Origin: Phytobacter diazotrophicus
Lineage (GTDB): Bacteria > Pseudomonadota > Gammaproteobacteria > Enterobacterales > Enterobacteriaceae
Length of the DNA: 64,000 nt
Assembly (NCBI GenBank): GCA_004346725.1
Contig: SMDE01000003.1
Location: 310,001-374,000, forward strand
Direction: 5' to 3'
Made by a program: the position numbers and the translations under genes. Position 1 is the first letter of the stretch; every line of letters begins with the position of its first letter. Shown piece by piece: positions 1 through 10,240 of this stretch. Below the pieces are notes generated by a model. It had not been told where the DNA came from. It saw only the letters and a list, made by a program, of their open reading frames with translations, and searched no databases.

Positions 1-1
1 A

Positions 2-835
2 GATAAACCGCTGGTGAAAATCAACTGTGCCGCCATTCCGTCGACCCTGCTGGAAAGCGAACTGTTTGGTCACGATAAAGGGGCATTTACCGGCGCTATC
101 AACACCCACCGTGGACGCTTTGAAATGGCGGATGGGGGGACGCTGTTCCTCGATGAAATCGGCGATATGCCGATTGAACTGCAACCTAAATTATTGCGTG
201 TGCTACAGGAAAGGGAGATTGAGCGCATTGGCGGCACCCGCACCATTCCCGTTAACGTTCGGGTCATCGCCGCGACTAACCGCGACCTGAAACAGATGGT
301 CATCGACCGGGAGTTTCGCAACGACCTGTTCTATCGCCTGAATGTGTTCCCGCTGGTGTTGCCGCCGCTGCGCGATCGCCCGGACGATATCCCGTTGCTG
401 GTCAGGTACTTCACACAAAAACTGGCGCGCCGTTTAAACCGCCAAATCGACACCATTCCTGCCGATGCAATGCGCCAGTTGATGCGCTACGAATGGCCAG
501 GCAACGTGCGCGAACTGGAAAATATTCTCGAACGTGCGGTCCTGCTCTCACGCGATAATACGCTGAGCCTGCATTTGAATGCGCAACCCAGTAGCATGGT
601 GCAGCCTGTGGCCCATGATCCTTTTCCTTTTCCCCTGCCTCGCGTGGCGGAAATGATGCACACCGAACCGCCGGAAAACGATGAAGAGGAACGTCAGCGT
701 ATTATTCAGGTGCTGCGGGAAACAAACGGTATTGTCGCCGGGCCGCGCGGTGCGGCGTCAAAATTAGGGATGAAACGTACCACGCTGTTATCACGTATGC
801 AGCGGTTGGGTATTACCGTTCGGGAAGTATTGTAA
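2..835 (+). CDS. hyfR: HyfR-like sigma-54-dependent transcriptional activator, 3' part only
   Basis: The gene runs in from outside the window: the frame is open back to base 2, upstream of the GTG at 14, which is an internal Val codon. The visible ~277 residues hold the rest of the AAA+ domain, with the sigma-54 contact loop GAFTGA (bases 80-97), a Walker B segment LFLDEIGD, and a C-terminal Fis-type helix-turn-helix ending near RMQRLGI. The N-terminal sensory part and Walker A are not visible. Members of this group (HyfR, FhlA) activate formate-hydrogenlyase and hydrogenase operons through sigma-54 RNA polymerase. I choose HyfR rather than FhlA because the next gene is a formate channel followed by perM, as in the E. 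coli hyf region. The hyf structural genes themselves would lie upstream, outside the window. Confidence 0.88.
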   Translation, partial: DKPLVKINCAAIPSTLLESELFGHDKGAFTGAINTHRGRFEMADGGTLFLDEIGDMPIELQPKLLRVLQEREIERIGGTRTIPVNVRVIAATNRDLKQMVIDREFRNDLFYRLNVFPLVLPPLRDRPDDIPLLVRYFTQKLARRLNRQIDTIPADAMRQLMRYEWPGNVRELENILERAVLLSRDNTLSLHLNAQPSSMVQPVAHDPFPFPLPRVAEMMHTEPPENDEEERQRIIQVLRETNGIVAGPRGAASKLGMKRTTLLSRMQRLGITVREVL

Positions 836-897
836 TTGAGTTTCTGAGTTTAAGTGTGAGCGAATTAACGCTTTAGAGGCGATATCGGCTAAATGGC

Positions 898-913
898 TGG
901 TACGCCCTATGCA
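898..913 (+). promoter_or_regulatory. Sigma-54 (-24/-12) promoter upstream of focB
   Basis: The sequence TGGTACGCCCTATGCA matches the sigma-54 consensus (TGGCACG, four free bases, TTGCA) at all but two positions. The invariant GG (899-900) and GC (911-912) have the exact spacing. It lies 57 bases before the focB start, just after the gene of a sigma-54 activator. Function is inferred; I see no clear activator site in the short hyfR-focB gap. Confidence 0.72.
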
Positions 914-970
914 TATAAATGCGGGTGTCGATATTGCTCCCTCATTAATGCATAGACTCAGGAGATTCTC

Positions 971-1828
971 ATGGATACCAGCAATGCTTTTGATCTGCGA
1001 CTTCCCGCAGAAATGGCAAAGGTCGCCGAACAGGCAGGATTATATAAAGTCAGCAAGAAGAAAGAACTGTCATTCTTTCTCGCGGTCACGGCTGGTGTAT
1101 TTATTTCCATTGCATTCGTTTTCTATATTACCGTCACGACCGGGCCTGCCCCTGCAACCGCCCTGGCAAAACTGGCCGGCGGCGTGTGCTTCTCGCTGGG
1201 CCTAATCCTGGTGGTGGTCTGCGGCGCAGATTTGTTCACCTCGACAGTATTGACGGTGATGGCAAAAGCCAGCGGGCTAATAAGCTGGCGACAGTTAATT
1301 ATCAACTGGATAATTGTCTATTTCGGTAACCTTGTCGGCGCCCTGTTTTTTGTCGCGCTGATTTGGTTTGCCGGGCAATATATGAGTGGCAATGGTCTTT
1401 GGGGATTAAATGTATTACAGACCGCCGACCATAAAATGCATCATACCTTCATTGAAGCCGTTTGCCTGGGGACGCTATGTAATTTAATGGTATGCCTGGC
1501 TGTGTGGATGAGTTATTCCGGGCATACGCTAACCGATAAAATTATGGCGATGCTGTTGCCTATCGGTATGTTTGTCGCCAGCGGCTTCGAACACAGCATC
1601 GCGAATATGTTTTTGATCCCGCTTTCTATTGTTATTCGTTATTTTGCACCCGAAGGATTCTGGGCCAGCATTCACGCCAGCCCGGAAAATTTTCCGGCAT
1701 TAACGGTCAGCAATTTTATCACGGCCAATCTGATCCCGGTGACGATAGGTAATATTATCGGCGGCGGGCTGCTGGTGGGGATTACTTACTGGATTATCTA
1801 TTTGCGTAACCAAAATAACGGCCACTAA
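971..1828 (+). CDS. focB: Formate transporter of the FNT family (FocB)
   Basis: Inner-membrane pentameric channel for formate (and possibly nitrite-like anions) across the cytoplasmic membrane. The 285-residue length and the six hydrophobic segments fit the formate-nitrite transporter family, and the family signature around GADLFTS is present near residues 83-89. The ATG start is preceded by AGGAG at the right distance. It follows hyfR, as in the E. coli hyf cluster, so it probably supplies or exports formate for the hydrogenase-4/formate-hydrogenlyase system. A well-formed sigma-54 promoter sits in the short gap before it, suggesting direct activation by HyfR or FhlA in addition to read-through. 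FocA is the close paralogue; the choice of FocB rests on context. Confidence 0.93.
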   Translation: MDTSNAFDLRLPAEMAKVAEQAGLYKVSKKKELSFFLAVTAGVFISIAFVFYITVTTGPAPATALAKLAGGVCFSLGLILVVVCGADLFTSTVLTVMAKASGLISWRQLIINWIIVYFGNLVGALFFVALIWFAGQYMSGNGLWGLNVLQTADHKMHHTFIEAVCLGTLCNLMVCLAVWMSYSGHTLTDKIMAMLLPIGMFVASGFEHSIANMFLIPLSIVIRYFAPEGFWASIHASPENFPALTVSNFITANLIPVTIGNIIGGGLLVGITYWIIYLRNQNNGH

Positions 1829-1834
1829 CCGCGT

Positions 1835-1899
1835 CCCTGATGGCGCTGCGCTTATCAGGGCTACGATTGGTAGCCCCGCTAAGCACCGCGCCAGCGGGG
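1835..1899. repeat. REP-like palindrome plus second hairpin between focB and perM
   Basis: Between the convergent focB and perM genes lies a REP-like element (1835-1865: CCCTGAT ... ATCAGGG followed by CTACG) and then a separate stem, CCCCGCT (1874-1880) with AGCGGGG (1893-1899). Neither has a strong T-run, but the position suggests they protect or end both transcripts. Confidence 0.6.
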
Positions 1900-1910
1900 A
1901 AGACATCACG

Positions 1911-2981
1911 TCAGAGGTGATGGTCGTCAACCACCACGGTATCTGGCCATGCGTGAATCACTGCCTGCACCAGCGTCGCCAGCGGGATGGCGAAGAACAC
2001 CCCCCAGAACCCCCACAGACCGCCAAAGATAATTACCGACAGGATAATGACCAACGGGTGCAGGTTAACCGCTTCGGAAAACAGTAACGGCACAAGCAGG
2101 TTGCCATCCAGCCCCTGGATTATCAGGTAGACGGCAAAACAGCTCCAGAACTCGGTGCCCGCACCAAACTGAAACAGCGCCACGCCAATCACCGGAATGG
2201 TGACCACAAACGCGCCGATGTAAGGAATCAGCACCGAGAACCCCACCAGCACCGCCAGCAGCAATGAATAGTTAAGGCCAAAGAGCTGAAAACCTAACCA
2301 GGTGGCAACACCGACGACAACCATCTCCAGCACTTTGCCGCGAATGTAGTTGGTTATCTGCTGGTTCATCTCTTTCCAGACCTGCCCTGCCAGCCCACGG
2401 TTACGCGGTAAGACGCGGCGCACCGCATTGAGCATCTGTTCTTTATCCTTCACCAGGAAGAAGACCATCAGAGGCACAAGGACCAGATAGACCGCCAGCG
2501 TCAGCAGCCCGACCAGCGATGCAAGGGAGTATTTCACCACCGAATCGCCCATGCCCAGCATCCGGGCACGCATGTTTTCCGCCATTGCATCGATGATGCC
2601 CGCATCCATTAACATCGGATAACGTCGTGGCAGCGTGGCGGCATAATCGGAAAGTTTATTGAGCATACCCGGCATGTCGCGAATCAGATTCATCCCCTGC
2701 TGCCAGGCAACCGGCATCACAACAAATGCCATAATCATCAGGATGCCGACAAACAGTAGCAGCACCATCGTGGCGGCCCAGCGGCGGGAAAAACCGACTC
2801 TTTCCAGACGGACGGTTGGCCATTCGAGAAGATAGGCCAGCACGATGGCAACCAGCAGCGGCGCAAGAAGACCGCTAAAAAAGAAGAGAATGACAAAACC
2901 TGCCAGCAAAATGACCAGCAGCGCGATCGCTTCCGGGTCGCTAAAGCGACGGCGATACCACTGCATCAACAATTCAAGCAT
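1911..2981 (-). CDS. perM: AI-2E family inner-membrane transporter PerM (YfgO)
   Basis: A 356-residue polytopic membrane protein of the AI-2E transporter/PerM family, with about eight hydrophobic segments, including two close together at the N terminus (residues ~17-50) and a cluster in the C-terminal half around [14 protein letters not shown]. The family exports small molecules or ions; the substrate of PerM is not established. The start has AAGGA five to six bases upstream. The gene is divergent from bepA, in the same arrangement as E. coli, and is read away from it. A histidine/aspartate-rich tail ends the protein. Confidence 0.92.
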   Translation of the reverse strand: MLELLMQWYRRRFSDPEAIALLVILLAGFVILFFFSGLLAPLLVAIVLAYLLEWPTVRLERVGFSRRWAATMVLLLFVGILMIMAFVVMPVAWQQGMNLIRDMPGMLNKLSDYAATLPRRYPMLMDAGIIDAMAENMRARMLGMGDSVVKYSLASLVGLLTLAVYLVLVPLMVFFLVKDKEQMLNAVRRVLPRNRGLAGQVWKEMNQQITNYIRGKVLEMVVVGVATWLGFQLFGLNYSLLLAVLVGFSVLIPYIGAFVVTIPVIGVALFQFGAGTEFWSCFAVYLIIQGLDGNLLVPLLFSEAVNLHPLVIILSVIIFGGLWGFWGVFFAIPLATLVQAVIHAWPDTVVVDDHHL

Positions 2982-3144
2982 ATGTTCCTTCCAGGAGCCG
3001 GATTGACCGGTGTGAGTTCAGGAATTGTATCGAAATGTCACAAAAAAGACTTCGCTTTTCGTCGCCTTTACAGGAAACATGATGAGCGGGCAAAAAGGTG
3101 TTATTCCCCCATCAGGGGGGATAAACTCTCTGTTTTATTTCGCC

Positions 3145-3172
3145 GGAACGAACCCCGGCTCGTCAGGTCAAA
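3145..3172 (+). promoter_or_regulatory. Sigma-E type promoter upstream of bepA
   Basis: GGAACGA (3145-3151), 15 bases, then GTCAAA (3167-3172) fits the envelope-stress sigma-E consensus (GGAACTT, 15-16 bases, GTCNAA). It lies 31 bases before the bepA start. In E. coli bepA (yfgC) is a known sigma-E regulon member, which supports the call. Confidence 0.7.
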
Positions 3173-3203
3173 TGATTACCCGAAAAATTACAGGATTGAG
3201 GTT

Positions 3204-4667
3204 ATGTTCAGGCAGTTGAAAAAAACGCTGGTCGCAACCCTTATCGCCACGCTGACGCTCGGCCAGATGATGCCCGCGTTTGCGGATTCTGCAGACAGTC
3301 TGCCCGATATGGGAACCTCCGCAGGAAGCACCCTGTCCATTGGTCAGGAAATGCAAATGGGCGACTATTATGTTCGCCAGCTGCGCGGCAGTGCGCCGCT
3401 GATCAACGACCCTTTACTGGTTCAGTACATCAACGGACTGGGCATGCGCCTGGTCTCGCATGCGAACTCGGTAAAGACCCCGTTTCATTTCTACTTAGTC
3501 AATAATGACGAAATCAACGCCTTTGCTTTCTTTGGCGGCAACGTGGTGCTGCATTCAGCGCTGTTTCGCTATGCGGATAACGAAAGCCAACTGGCGTCGG
3601 TGATGGCGCACGAAATTTCCCACGTGACCCAGCGCCATCTGGCGCGTGCCATGGAAGATCAGAAGCGTAGCGCCCCCCTGACCTGGGCTGGCGCACTCGG
3701 CTCCATTCTGTTAGCCATGGCAAGCCCGCAGGCCGGGATGGCGGCGCTCACCGGTACACTGGCCGGTACGCAGCAAGGCATGATCACCTTTACGCAGCAG
3801 AACGAACAGGAAGCGGACCGCATCGGGATTCAGGTTTTGCAACGCTCCGGTTTCGATCCACAGGCAATGCCAACTTTCCTGGAAAAGCTGCTTGATCAAT
3901 CACGTTACGCCTCTCGTCCACCGGAAATTTTGCTGACCCACCCCTTACCGGAAAGCCGTCTTGCCGATGCGCGTAACCGCGCCAACCAGATGCGCCCGGT
4001 GGTCGTGCAATCCTCCGAAGAATTTTACCTGGCCAAAGCCAGAGCCCTGGGGATGTATAACTCCGGGCGTAATCAGCTCACCAGCGATATGTTAGATGCC
4101 TGGGCAAAAGGCAATGTGCGCGAGCAGCATGCCGCACAATATGGTCGCGCCCTGCAGGCAATGGAGGCGAAGAACTTCGCCGACGCCGCTAAAACACTGC
4201 AACCCCTGCTGAGCGCCAATCCGACAAATGCCTGGTATATCGACCTGGCGACCGACATTGATTTAGGGCAGAACAAAAACAACGAAGCGATTAACCGTCT
4301 GAAAAATGCGGCGGAAATTAAAACCAACCCGGTATTACAGCTCAACCTGGCAAACGCCTATCTGAGCAGCGGTCAGGCTGCCGCGGCAGAGGCGATACTC
4401 AATCGTTATACCTTTAACTGGAAGGACGATGTAAACGGCTGGGAGCTGCTGGCGCAAGCGGAAGCCACATTAGGCCATCGCGATGAAGAGCTGGCGGCGC
4501 GTGCCGAAGGGCTGGCGCTGACGGGTAAGCTGGATCAGGCCATTACGCTGCTGGGGAGCGCCAGTTCGCAGGTCAAATTGGGCAGTCTGCAGCAGGCCCG
4601 TTACGATGCGCGTATCGATCAGCTTCGTCAGTTGCAGAAAACGTTCCGTCCGTATCAGAAAATGTAA
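3204..4667 (+). CDS. bepA: Periplasmic beta-barrel assembly-enhancing metalloprotease BepA
   Basis: Periplasmic M48-family zinc protease and chaperone that promotes LptD and BamA-substrate maturation and degrades stalled outer-membrane proteins. The ATG at 3204 gives 487 residues, identical in length to E. coli BepA; an upstream extension in the same frame is not supported. A signal peptide ends near residue 27 (AFA-D). The catalytic HEISH motif is at residues 136-140. The C-terminal half (from about residue 310) carries TPR-like helical repeats for substrate and Bam-complex contact. A sigma-E type promoter lies just upstream. yfgD follows after 12 bases and is probably cotranscribed. Confidence 0.96.
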   Translation: MFRQLKKTLVATLIATLTLGQMMPAFADSADSLPDMGTSAGSTLSIGQEMQMGDYYVRQLRGSAPLINDPLLVQYINGLGMRLVSHANSVKTPFHFYLVNNDEINAFAFFGGNVVLHSALFRYADNESQLASVMAHEISHVTQRHLARAMEDQKRSAPLTWAGALGSILLAMASPQAGMAALTGTLAGTQQGMITFTQQNEQEADRIGIQVLQRSGFDPQAMPTFLEKLLDQSRYASRPPEILLTHPLPESRLADARNRANQMRPVVVQSSEEFYLAKARALGMYNSGRNQLTSDMLDAWAKGNVREQHAAQYGRALQAMEAKNFADAAKTLQPLLSANPTNAWYIDLATDIDLGQNKNNEAINRLKNAAEIKTNPVLQLNLANAYLSSGQAAAAEAILNRYTFNWKDDVNGWELLAQAEATLGHRDEELAARAEGLALTGKLDQAITLLGSASSQVKLGSLQQARYDARIDQLRQLQKTFRPYQKM

Positions 4668-4679
4668 CAAGGAGAACCG

Positions 4680-5039
4680 ATGACAGACGCGGTGAAGATT
4701 TACCATAACCCTCGCTGCTCCAAGAGCCGCGATACCCTCAGCCTGCTGAAAGCCAACGGCATTGATCCGCAGGTTGTTCTGTATCTGGAAACGCCGCCGG
4801 ATGCCGACACGCTTAAAGCACTGTTGAAAATGCTGGGGATGACCAGCGCGCGGGAGCTGATGCGCCAGAAAGAGGATCTCTATAAATCACTGGGACTGGG
4901 GGATAGCCATCTCTCAGAAGAGGCGCTGTTGCAGGCGCTGCTTGATAACCCCAAACTGATGGAGCGTCCGATCGTAGTGGCGAACGGTAAGGCGCGCATT
5001 GGTCGCCCGCCAGAGCAGGTCCTTGAGATCGTCTATTAA
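4680..5039 (+). CDS. yfgD: ArsC-family (glutathione/glutaredoxin-type) reductase-like protein YfgD
   Basis: 119-residue thioredoxin-fold protein of the ArsC/Spx-like family. The conserved N-terminal NPRCSKSRDTL motif (from residue ~11) carries the single catalytic cysteine typical of glutaredoxin-coupled arsenate reductases. A true arsenate reductase role is unproven for YfgD and there is no ars operon nearby. The start has AAGGAG at good distance, and the gene lies 12 bases after bepA, so it is likely cotranscribed with it. It converges on hda, with a small REP-like sequence in the 34-base gap. Confidence 0.92.
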   Translation: MTDAVKIYHNPRCSKSRDTLSLLKANGIDPQVVLYLETPPDADTLKALLKMLGMTSARELMRQKEDLYKSLGLGDSHLSEEALLQALLDNPKLMERPIVVANGKARIGRPPEQVLEIVY

Positions 5040-5045
5040 TACCAC

Positions 5046-5076
5046 GGGCCCGCAGGTGCGATACTTGCCGGGCCTA
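5046..5076. repeat. REP-like palindrome between yfgD and hda
   Basis: GCCCG-CA facing TGC-CGGGC followed by CTAC resembles a single degenerate REP unit in the convergent yfgD-hda gap; it slightly overlaps the hda stop. Confidence 0.45.
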
Positions 5077-5775
5077 CAGTTTCAGAATGTCTTTTACGAA
5101 GGGAATGGTCAGCTTACGCTGGGCGGTAATAGACGCGCGATCGAGCTGATCGAGCGTGTCAAAGAGCGTGCGCATTTCGCGATCCAGCCGCTTGAGCAGA
5201 AAACGTCCCACATCTTCCGGCAACTCAAACCCGCGCAGCCGCGCACGCAGTTGGAGCGCCTGCAATTTGTCTTCATCAGAGAGCGGTTGCAGCTTGTAGA
5301 TTTGCCCCCAGTCCAGGCGCGACGCCAGGTCGGGCAACCCCAGATTCAACTGACGTGGCGGACGATCGCCGGTGATCAGTAACCGCGTTTTGCCTGATTC
5401 CAGAATACGGTTATAGAGATTGAAGATGGCCATCTCCCAGGGTTCATCGCCTGCGACACACTCGATATTATCGATACAGACCAGCGAGAGATGTTCCATT
5501 CCTTCAAGCACTTCCGGTACAAACCAGGTGCGCTTATCAAGCGGCACATAGCCGACCGCATCACCACGCTGAGAGAGTTCAGCGCAGGCAGCATGAAGCA
5601 GATGGCTACGTCCTGCCCCTTCACGCGACCAGAAATAGATGTATCCGCTATGATCCTGGCGTAGGACATTTTGCAAGGCCGCCAGCAAAGAAGGGTTATC
5701 GCCCGGCCAGAAACTCGCAAAAGTTTCATCGTCAGGAAGATAGAGTGGCAGGGAAAGCTGCGCCGGTGTGTTCAG
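5074..5775 (-). CDS. hda: DnaA regulatory inactivator Hda, with CTG start
   Basis: AAA+ protein homologous to DnaA domain III. Loaded on the beta clamp, it stimulates hydrolysis of DnaA-bound ATP after initiation, preventing over-replication. ATG- or TTG-type starts inside the gene truncate the conserved N terminus. The frame opens upstream to a CTG at 5775-5773 preceded by GAGG five bases away, giving 233 residues beginning (M)[10 protein letters not shown], the clamp-binding segment of Hda, with length equal to the E. coli protein. The AAA+ region with EGAGRSHLL (Walker A-like) and VCIDNIE (Walker B) follows. It lies downstream of uraA in the same direction, behind a strong terminator. Confidence 0.95.
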   Translation of the reverse strand: MNTPAQLSLPLYLPDDETFASFWPGDNPSLLAALQNVLRQDHSGYIYFWSREGAGRSHLLHAACAELSQRGDAVGYVPLDKRTWFVPEVLEGMEHLSLVCIDNIECVAGDEPWEMAIFNLYNRILESGKTRLLITGDRPPRQLNLGLPDLASRLDWGQIYKLQPLSDEDKLQALQLRARLRGFELPEDVGRFLLKRLDREMRTLFDTLDQLDRASITAQRKLTIPFVKDILKL

Positions 5776-5795
5776 ACGTACCTCAACAGGGCTTT

Positions 5796-5857
5796 AAAAA
5801 ACGCGGTAAGTTTATCATAAAACTTTACCGCGTTTGAACCGGGCATGACACCCGGTT
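5796..5857 (-). terminator. uraA terminator with adjoining second hairpin
   Basis: On the minus strand a long stem (ACGCGGTAA-type arms, 5801-5834) with a short loop is followed by a T-run (plus-strand A-run at 5796-5800), a typical intrinsic terminator for uraA. A second small stem, AACCGGG (5837-5843) with CCCGGTT (5851-5857), lies between it and the uraA stop. Confidence 0.85.
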
Positions 5858-5870
5858 TGCAGAGCGACAA

Positions 5871-7160
5871 TTAATGCTGATTTGCTTCGCTGTCTTCGGC
5901 GTCCAGTACCACTTCTTCCGGACGCAGGACACTGATCAATTTGAAGATCAGGCTCAGCGCAACACCAACGATAGTCGCCAGCGCCATCCCTTTCAGTTCA
6001 GCCGCGCCAATGTGCACTTTCGCGCCGCTGACGCCGATGATCAGAATGACGGAGGTCAGGATCAAGTTTTGCGCTTTGCTGTAATCCACTTTGGATTCGA
6101 TCAGCACGCGAATACCGGATGCGCCGATTACCCCGTACAGCAGCAGAGAGACACCGCCCATCACCGGTACCGGGATAATCTGAATTGCCGCCGCCAGTTT
6201 CCCTACGCAGGAGAGCAGAATCGCGATGATAGCCGCGCCACCGATAACCCAGGTACTGTAGACGCGGGTGATCGCCATAACGCCAATGTTCTCACCATAG
6301 GTGGTGTTCGGCGTTGAGCCGAAGAAACCGGAAATAATGGTTGAGAAGCCATTGGCAAACATGGAACGGTGCAGGCCCGGGTCACGGATCAGATCGCGTT
6401 TCACGATATTGGCGGTAACGACCAGATGGCCCACATGCTCAGCAATAACCACCAGCGCCGCAGGCAGAATGGTGAAGATAGCAAACCATTCGAAACGCGG
6501 CGTGTAGAAGGTTGGCAGCGCGAACCAGTGCGCATTGGCAATCGGCGTGGTATCAACAACACCCATTGCAAACGACAGCGCATAACCGGCCAGCACGCCG
6601 ATCAGAATCGGGATTATCGCCATAAAACCACGGAACAATACGGAACCAAACACGGTCACACCCAGCGTGACCAGCGAGATGAGCACGGTTCTGGAATCCG
6701 CAGACTGACCATCCGCAGGCAGCAGACCGGCCATATTGGCCGCAACACCGGCCAGCTCCAGACCGATGACGGCAACGATTGCGCCCATTGCCGCAGGCGG
6801 GAACATCACGTCCAGCCAGCCGGTGCCTGCTTTCTTCACGATGAAGGAAACAATGCAGAACAGCACGCCGCACATAATAAAACCACCCAGCGCCACTTCG
6901 TAGCCCAGCGGCAGAAGCAGCAGTACCGGCGAAATAAACGCAAAGCTCGATCCCAGATAAGCCGGGATTTTGCCCTTACAGATAAAGAGATAAAGCAGCG
7001 TTCCGATACCGTTAAATAACAGTACGGTGGCCGGGTTAATATGAAACAGGATTGGCACCAGCACGGTTGCGCCAAACATAGCGAACAAGTGCTGCAAACT
7101 AAGCGGGATTGTCTGTAAAAGCGGCGGTCTTTCACTCACCCCGATAGCACGGCGCGTCAT
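5871..7160 (-). CDS. uraA: Uracil:proton symporter UraA
   Basis: Nucleobase-ascorbate transporter (NCS2) family uracil/H+ symporter in the inner membrane, taking up uracil for salvage by Upp. The ATG at 7160 with GAGGA upstream gives 429 residues, equal to E. coli UraA; a longer in-frame extension is unsupported. About 14 membrane segments are visible, and the family-typical stretches AEHVGH (around residue 241) and STPNTTYGENIG (around 288) are present. In E. coli uraA follows upp in one operon; here the upp-uraA gap is enlarged and contains a terminator and a dispersed repeat. Confidence 0.97.
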   Translation of the reverse strand: MTRRAIGVSERPPLLQTIPLSLQHLFAMFGATVLVPILFHINPATVLLFNGIGTLLYLFICKGKIPAYLGSSFAFISPVLLLLPLGYEVALGGFIMCGVLFCIVSFIVKKAGTGWLDVMFPPAAMGAIVAVIGLELAGVAANMAGLLPADGQSADSRTVLISLVTLGVTVFGSVLFRGFMAIIPILIGVLAGYALSFAMGVVDTTPIANAHWFALPTFYTPRFEWFAIFTILPAALVVIAEHVGHLVVTANIVKRDLIRDPGLHRSMFANGFSTIISGFFGSTPNTTYGENIGVMAITRVYSTWVIGGAAIIAILLSCVGKLAAAIQIIPVPVMGGVSLLLYGVIGASGIRVLIESKVDYSKAQNLILTSVILIIGVSGAKVHIGAAELKGMALATIVGVALSLIFKLISVLRPEEVVLDAEDSEANQH

Positions 7161-7208
7161 AGTGTTTTCCTCTGAGTGTTGTTGTTTATCCCCTTCACAC
7201 GTCAAGAC

Positions 7209-7313
7209 GCTGGTGCGTTGGCCGTACTCGTCCACCCGAATCACTTATTACGTAAGATCATCAGGATTCGCTCGCTTGTCCTTGCCGGCAACTCGACGTG
7301 GTTAGGGTATATG
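7209..7313 (-). repeat. Dispersed intergenic repeat, copy A (RSA-like), between upp and uraA
   Basis: Read on the minus strand it begins ATACCCT, continues with AGTTGC...GGCAAGG, a central palindrome around CTTACGTAATAAGTGA, and ends near GGCCAACGCACC. It aligns by eye with three more copies in this window (38584-38667, 49252-49360, 58441-58538). It resembles the enterobacterial RSA repeats; the class name is from memory. Confidence 0.7.
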
Positions 7314-7388
7314 TTCCGCTCATCCCCCATCCCGCAGTGTTGTGGACTGCGTGATGAAATCAGGCGGATTCTGTTCTGGTTTACGCCA

Positions 7389-7419
7389 AAAAAAAGCCGA
7401 CTTTCAAAGTCGGCTTTTG
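7389..7419 (-). terminator. upp intrinsic terminator
   Basis: The stem AAAGCCGACTTT/AAAGTCGGCTTT with almost no loop, followed on the minus strand by a run of T residues, lies 14 bases after the upp stop codon. It should reduce read-through from upp into uraA. Confidence 0.9.
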
Positions 7420-7432
7420 ATTTTTAAAGCAT

Positions 7433-8059
7433 TTATTTCGTACCAAAGATTTTGTCGCCGGCATCGCCGAGGCCCGGAATAATGTATCCGTGCTCATTGA
7501 GGCCCTTGTCGATGGACGCGGTATACAGCTCAACGTCCGGGTGCGCTTTCTCCAGCGCGGCGAGGCCTTCCGGGGCAGCAACCAGCACCAGCACTTTGAT
7601 GCTGTGGCAGCCTGCGTTTTTCAGCAGGTCGATGGTGGCAATCATAGAACCGCCCGTTGCCAGCATCGGGTCAACGACCAGCGCCATACGCTCGTCGATG
7701 TTAGAAACCAGTTTCTGGAAATACGGCACCGGCTCCAGGGTCTCTTCATTACGATAGATACCCACCACGCTGATGCGCGCGCTCGGAACGTGTTCCAGCA
7801 CCCCTTCCATCATGCCCAGACCGGCACGCAGAATAGGGACTACGGTGATTTTTTTGCCTTTGATTTGTTCGACTTCTACCGGGCCGTTCCAGCCTTCGAT
7901 AGTCACACGTTCCGTTTCCAGATCGGCAGTCGCTTCATAGGTCAGCAGACTACCGACTTCCGAGGCGAGTTCACGAAAGCGTTTGGTGCTGATGTCATTT
8001 TCACGCATCAGGCCCAGCTTGTGTTTGACGAGTGGGTGTTTTACTTCCACGACCTTCAT
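7433..8059 (-). CDS. upp: Uracil phosphoribosyltransferase Upp
   Basis: Cytoplasmic pyrimidine salvage enzyme converting uracil plus PRPP to UMP and pyrophosphate. The ATG at 8059 gives 208 residues, the usual family length; a longer open frame upstream is not supported. The PRPP-binding loop [11 protein letters not shown] is present around residues 128-138, and the C-terminal uracil-contacting segment [12 protein letters not shown] is intact. It is divergent from purM across a 277-base region holding a PurR operator. Partner uraA lies downstream in the same direction beyond a terminator and a repeat. Confidence 0.97.
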   Translation of the reverse strand: MKVVEVKHPLVKHKLGLMRENDISTKRFRELASEVGSLLTYEATADLETERVTIEGWNGPVEVEQIKGKKITVVPILRAGLGMMEGVLEHVPSARISVVGIYRNEETLEPVPYFQKLVSNIDERMALVVDPMLATGGSMIATIDLLKNAGCHSIKVLVLVAAPEGLAALEKAHPDVELYTASIDKGLNEHGYIIPGLGDAGDKIFGTK

Positions 8060-8214
8060 ACTCTTCTCCTTCCCCAAAACGGTGGCAGCCACAAAAAAAA
8101 TCGCCGGATTATACCGCTTTTTCTCCGCCACGCTACAGGTGCGGCGTTGATCCGGATCAAACAGACTGGAAAAGAGTATACCGTAAGAATCCCCGGCGGC
8201 CTGAAATAATGGAC

Positions 8215-8230
8215 TCGCAAACGTTTGCCT
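8215..8230 (+). promoter_or_regulatory. PurR operator upstream of purMN
   Basis: TCGCAAACGTTTGCCT contains the perfect 12-base palindrome GCAAACGTTTGC, matching the PurR consensus ACGCAAACGTTTGCGT at 13 of 16 positions. A TAGAAT -10-like hexamer follows at 8238-8243. It is 107 bases before purM; E. coli purMN is a known PurR target. Confidence 0.88.
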
Positions 8231-8306
8231 TCACTGTTAGAATTGCGCCGAATTTTATTTCCAAAACCTGATTAGTTCGGGTAACAGCCTGAAATATGAC
8301 GGGTGA

Positions 8307-10009
<1,703 letters not shown>

Positions 10010-10080
10010 GCGAATCTTTTCTTTGCCTGCGCGTAACATATCGTTGCGCGCAACACCTTTCTGCGGGTAAAACCGGATTA

Positions 10081-10100
10081 CTGTCATACTTATCTGTCAC
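10081..10100 (+). promoter_or_regulatory. Pho-box-like direct repeat upstream of ppk
   Basis: Two perfect CTGTCA hexamers at 10081-10086 and 10094-10099, each followed by T/C, resemble PhoB half-sites. They start 13 bases apart, against 11 in the consensus Pho box, so binding is less certain. The position, 141-160 bases before ppk, and the known PhoB control of E. coli ppk make it plausible. Confidence 0.45.
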
Positions 10101-10240
10101 AGTTGGACATCTAATGGCAAAGCTCGCCATAATATGGGTGTCACTCAAACGAACGCCAACACGTTTACCTGCACACGAGGACACAGCCATAGCGAGAAGG
10201 AATTGCCGTGTCCCGAGAGTTAACCGGAGTGTAAGTTGTA

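Noticed and set aside
14-16. GTG at 14 as the start of the first gene
   Set aside because: The frame is open back to the window edge and encodes conserved AAA+ residues before it; the gene is simply cut by the window.
6369-7019. 216-codon plus-strand frame opposite uraA
   Set aside because: Composition is very rich in His, Gln and Arg, as expected for an antisense shadow of a membrane protein gene.
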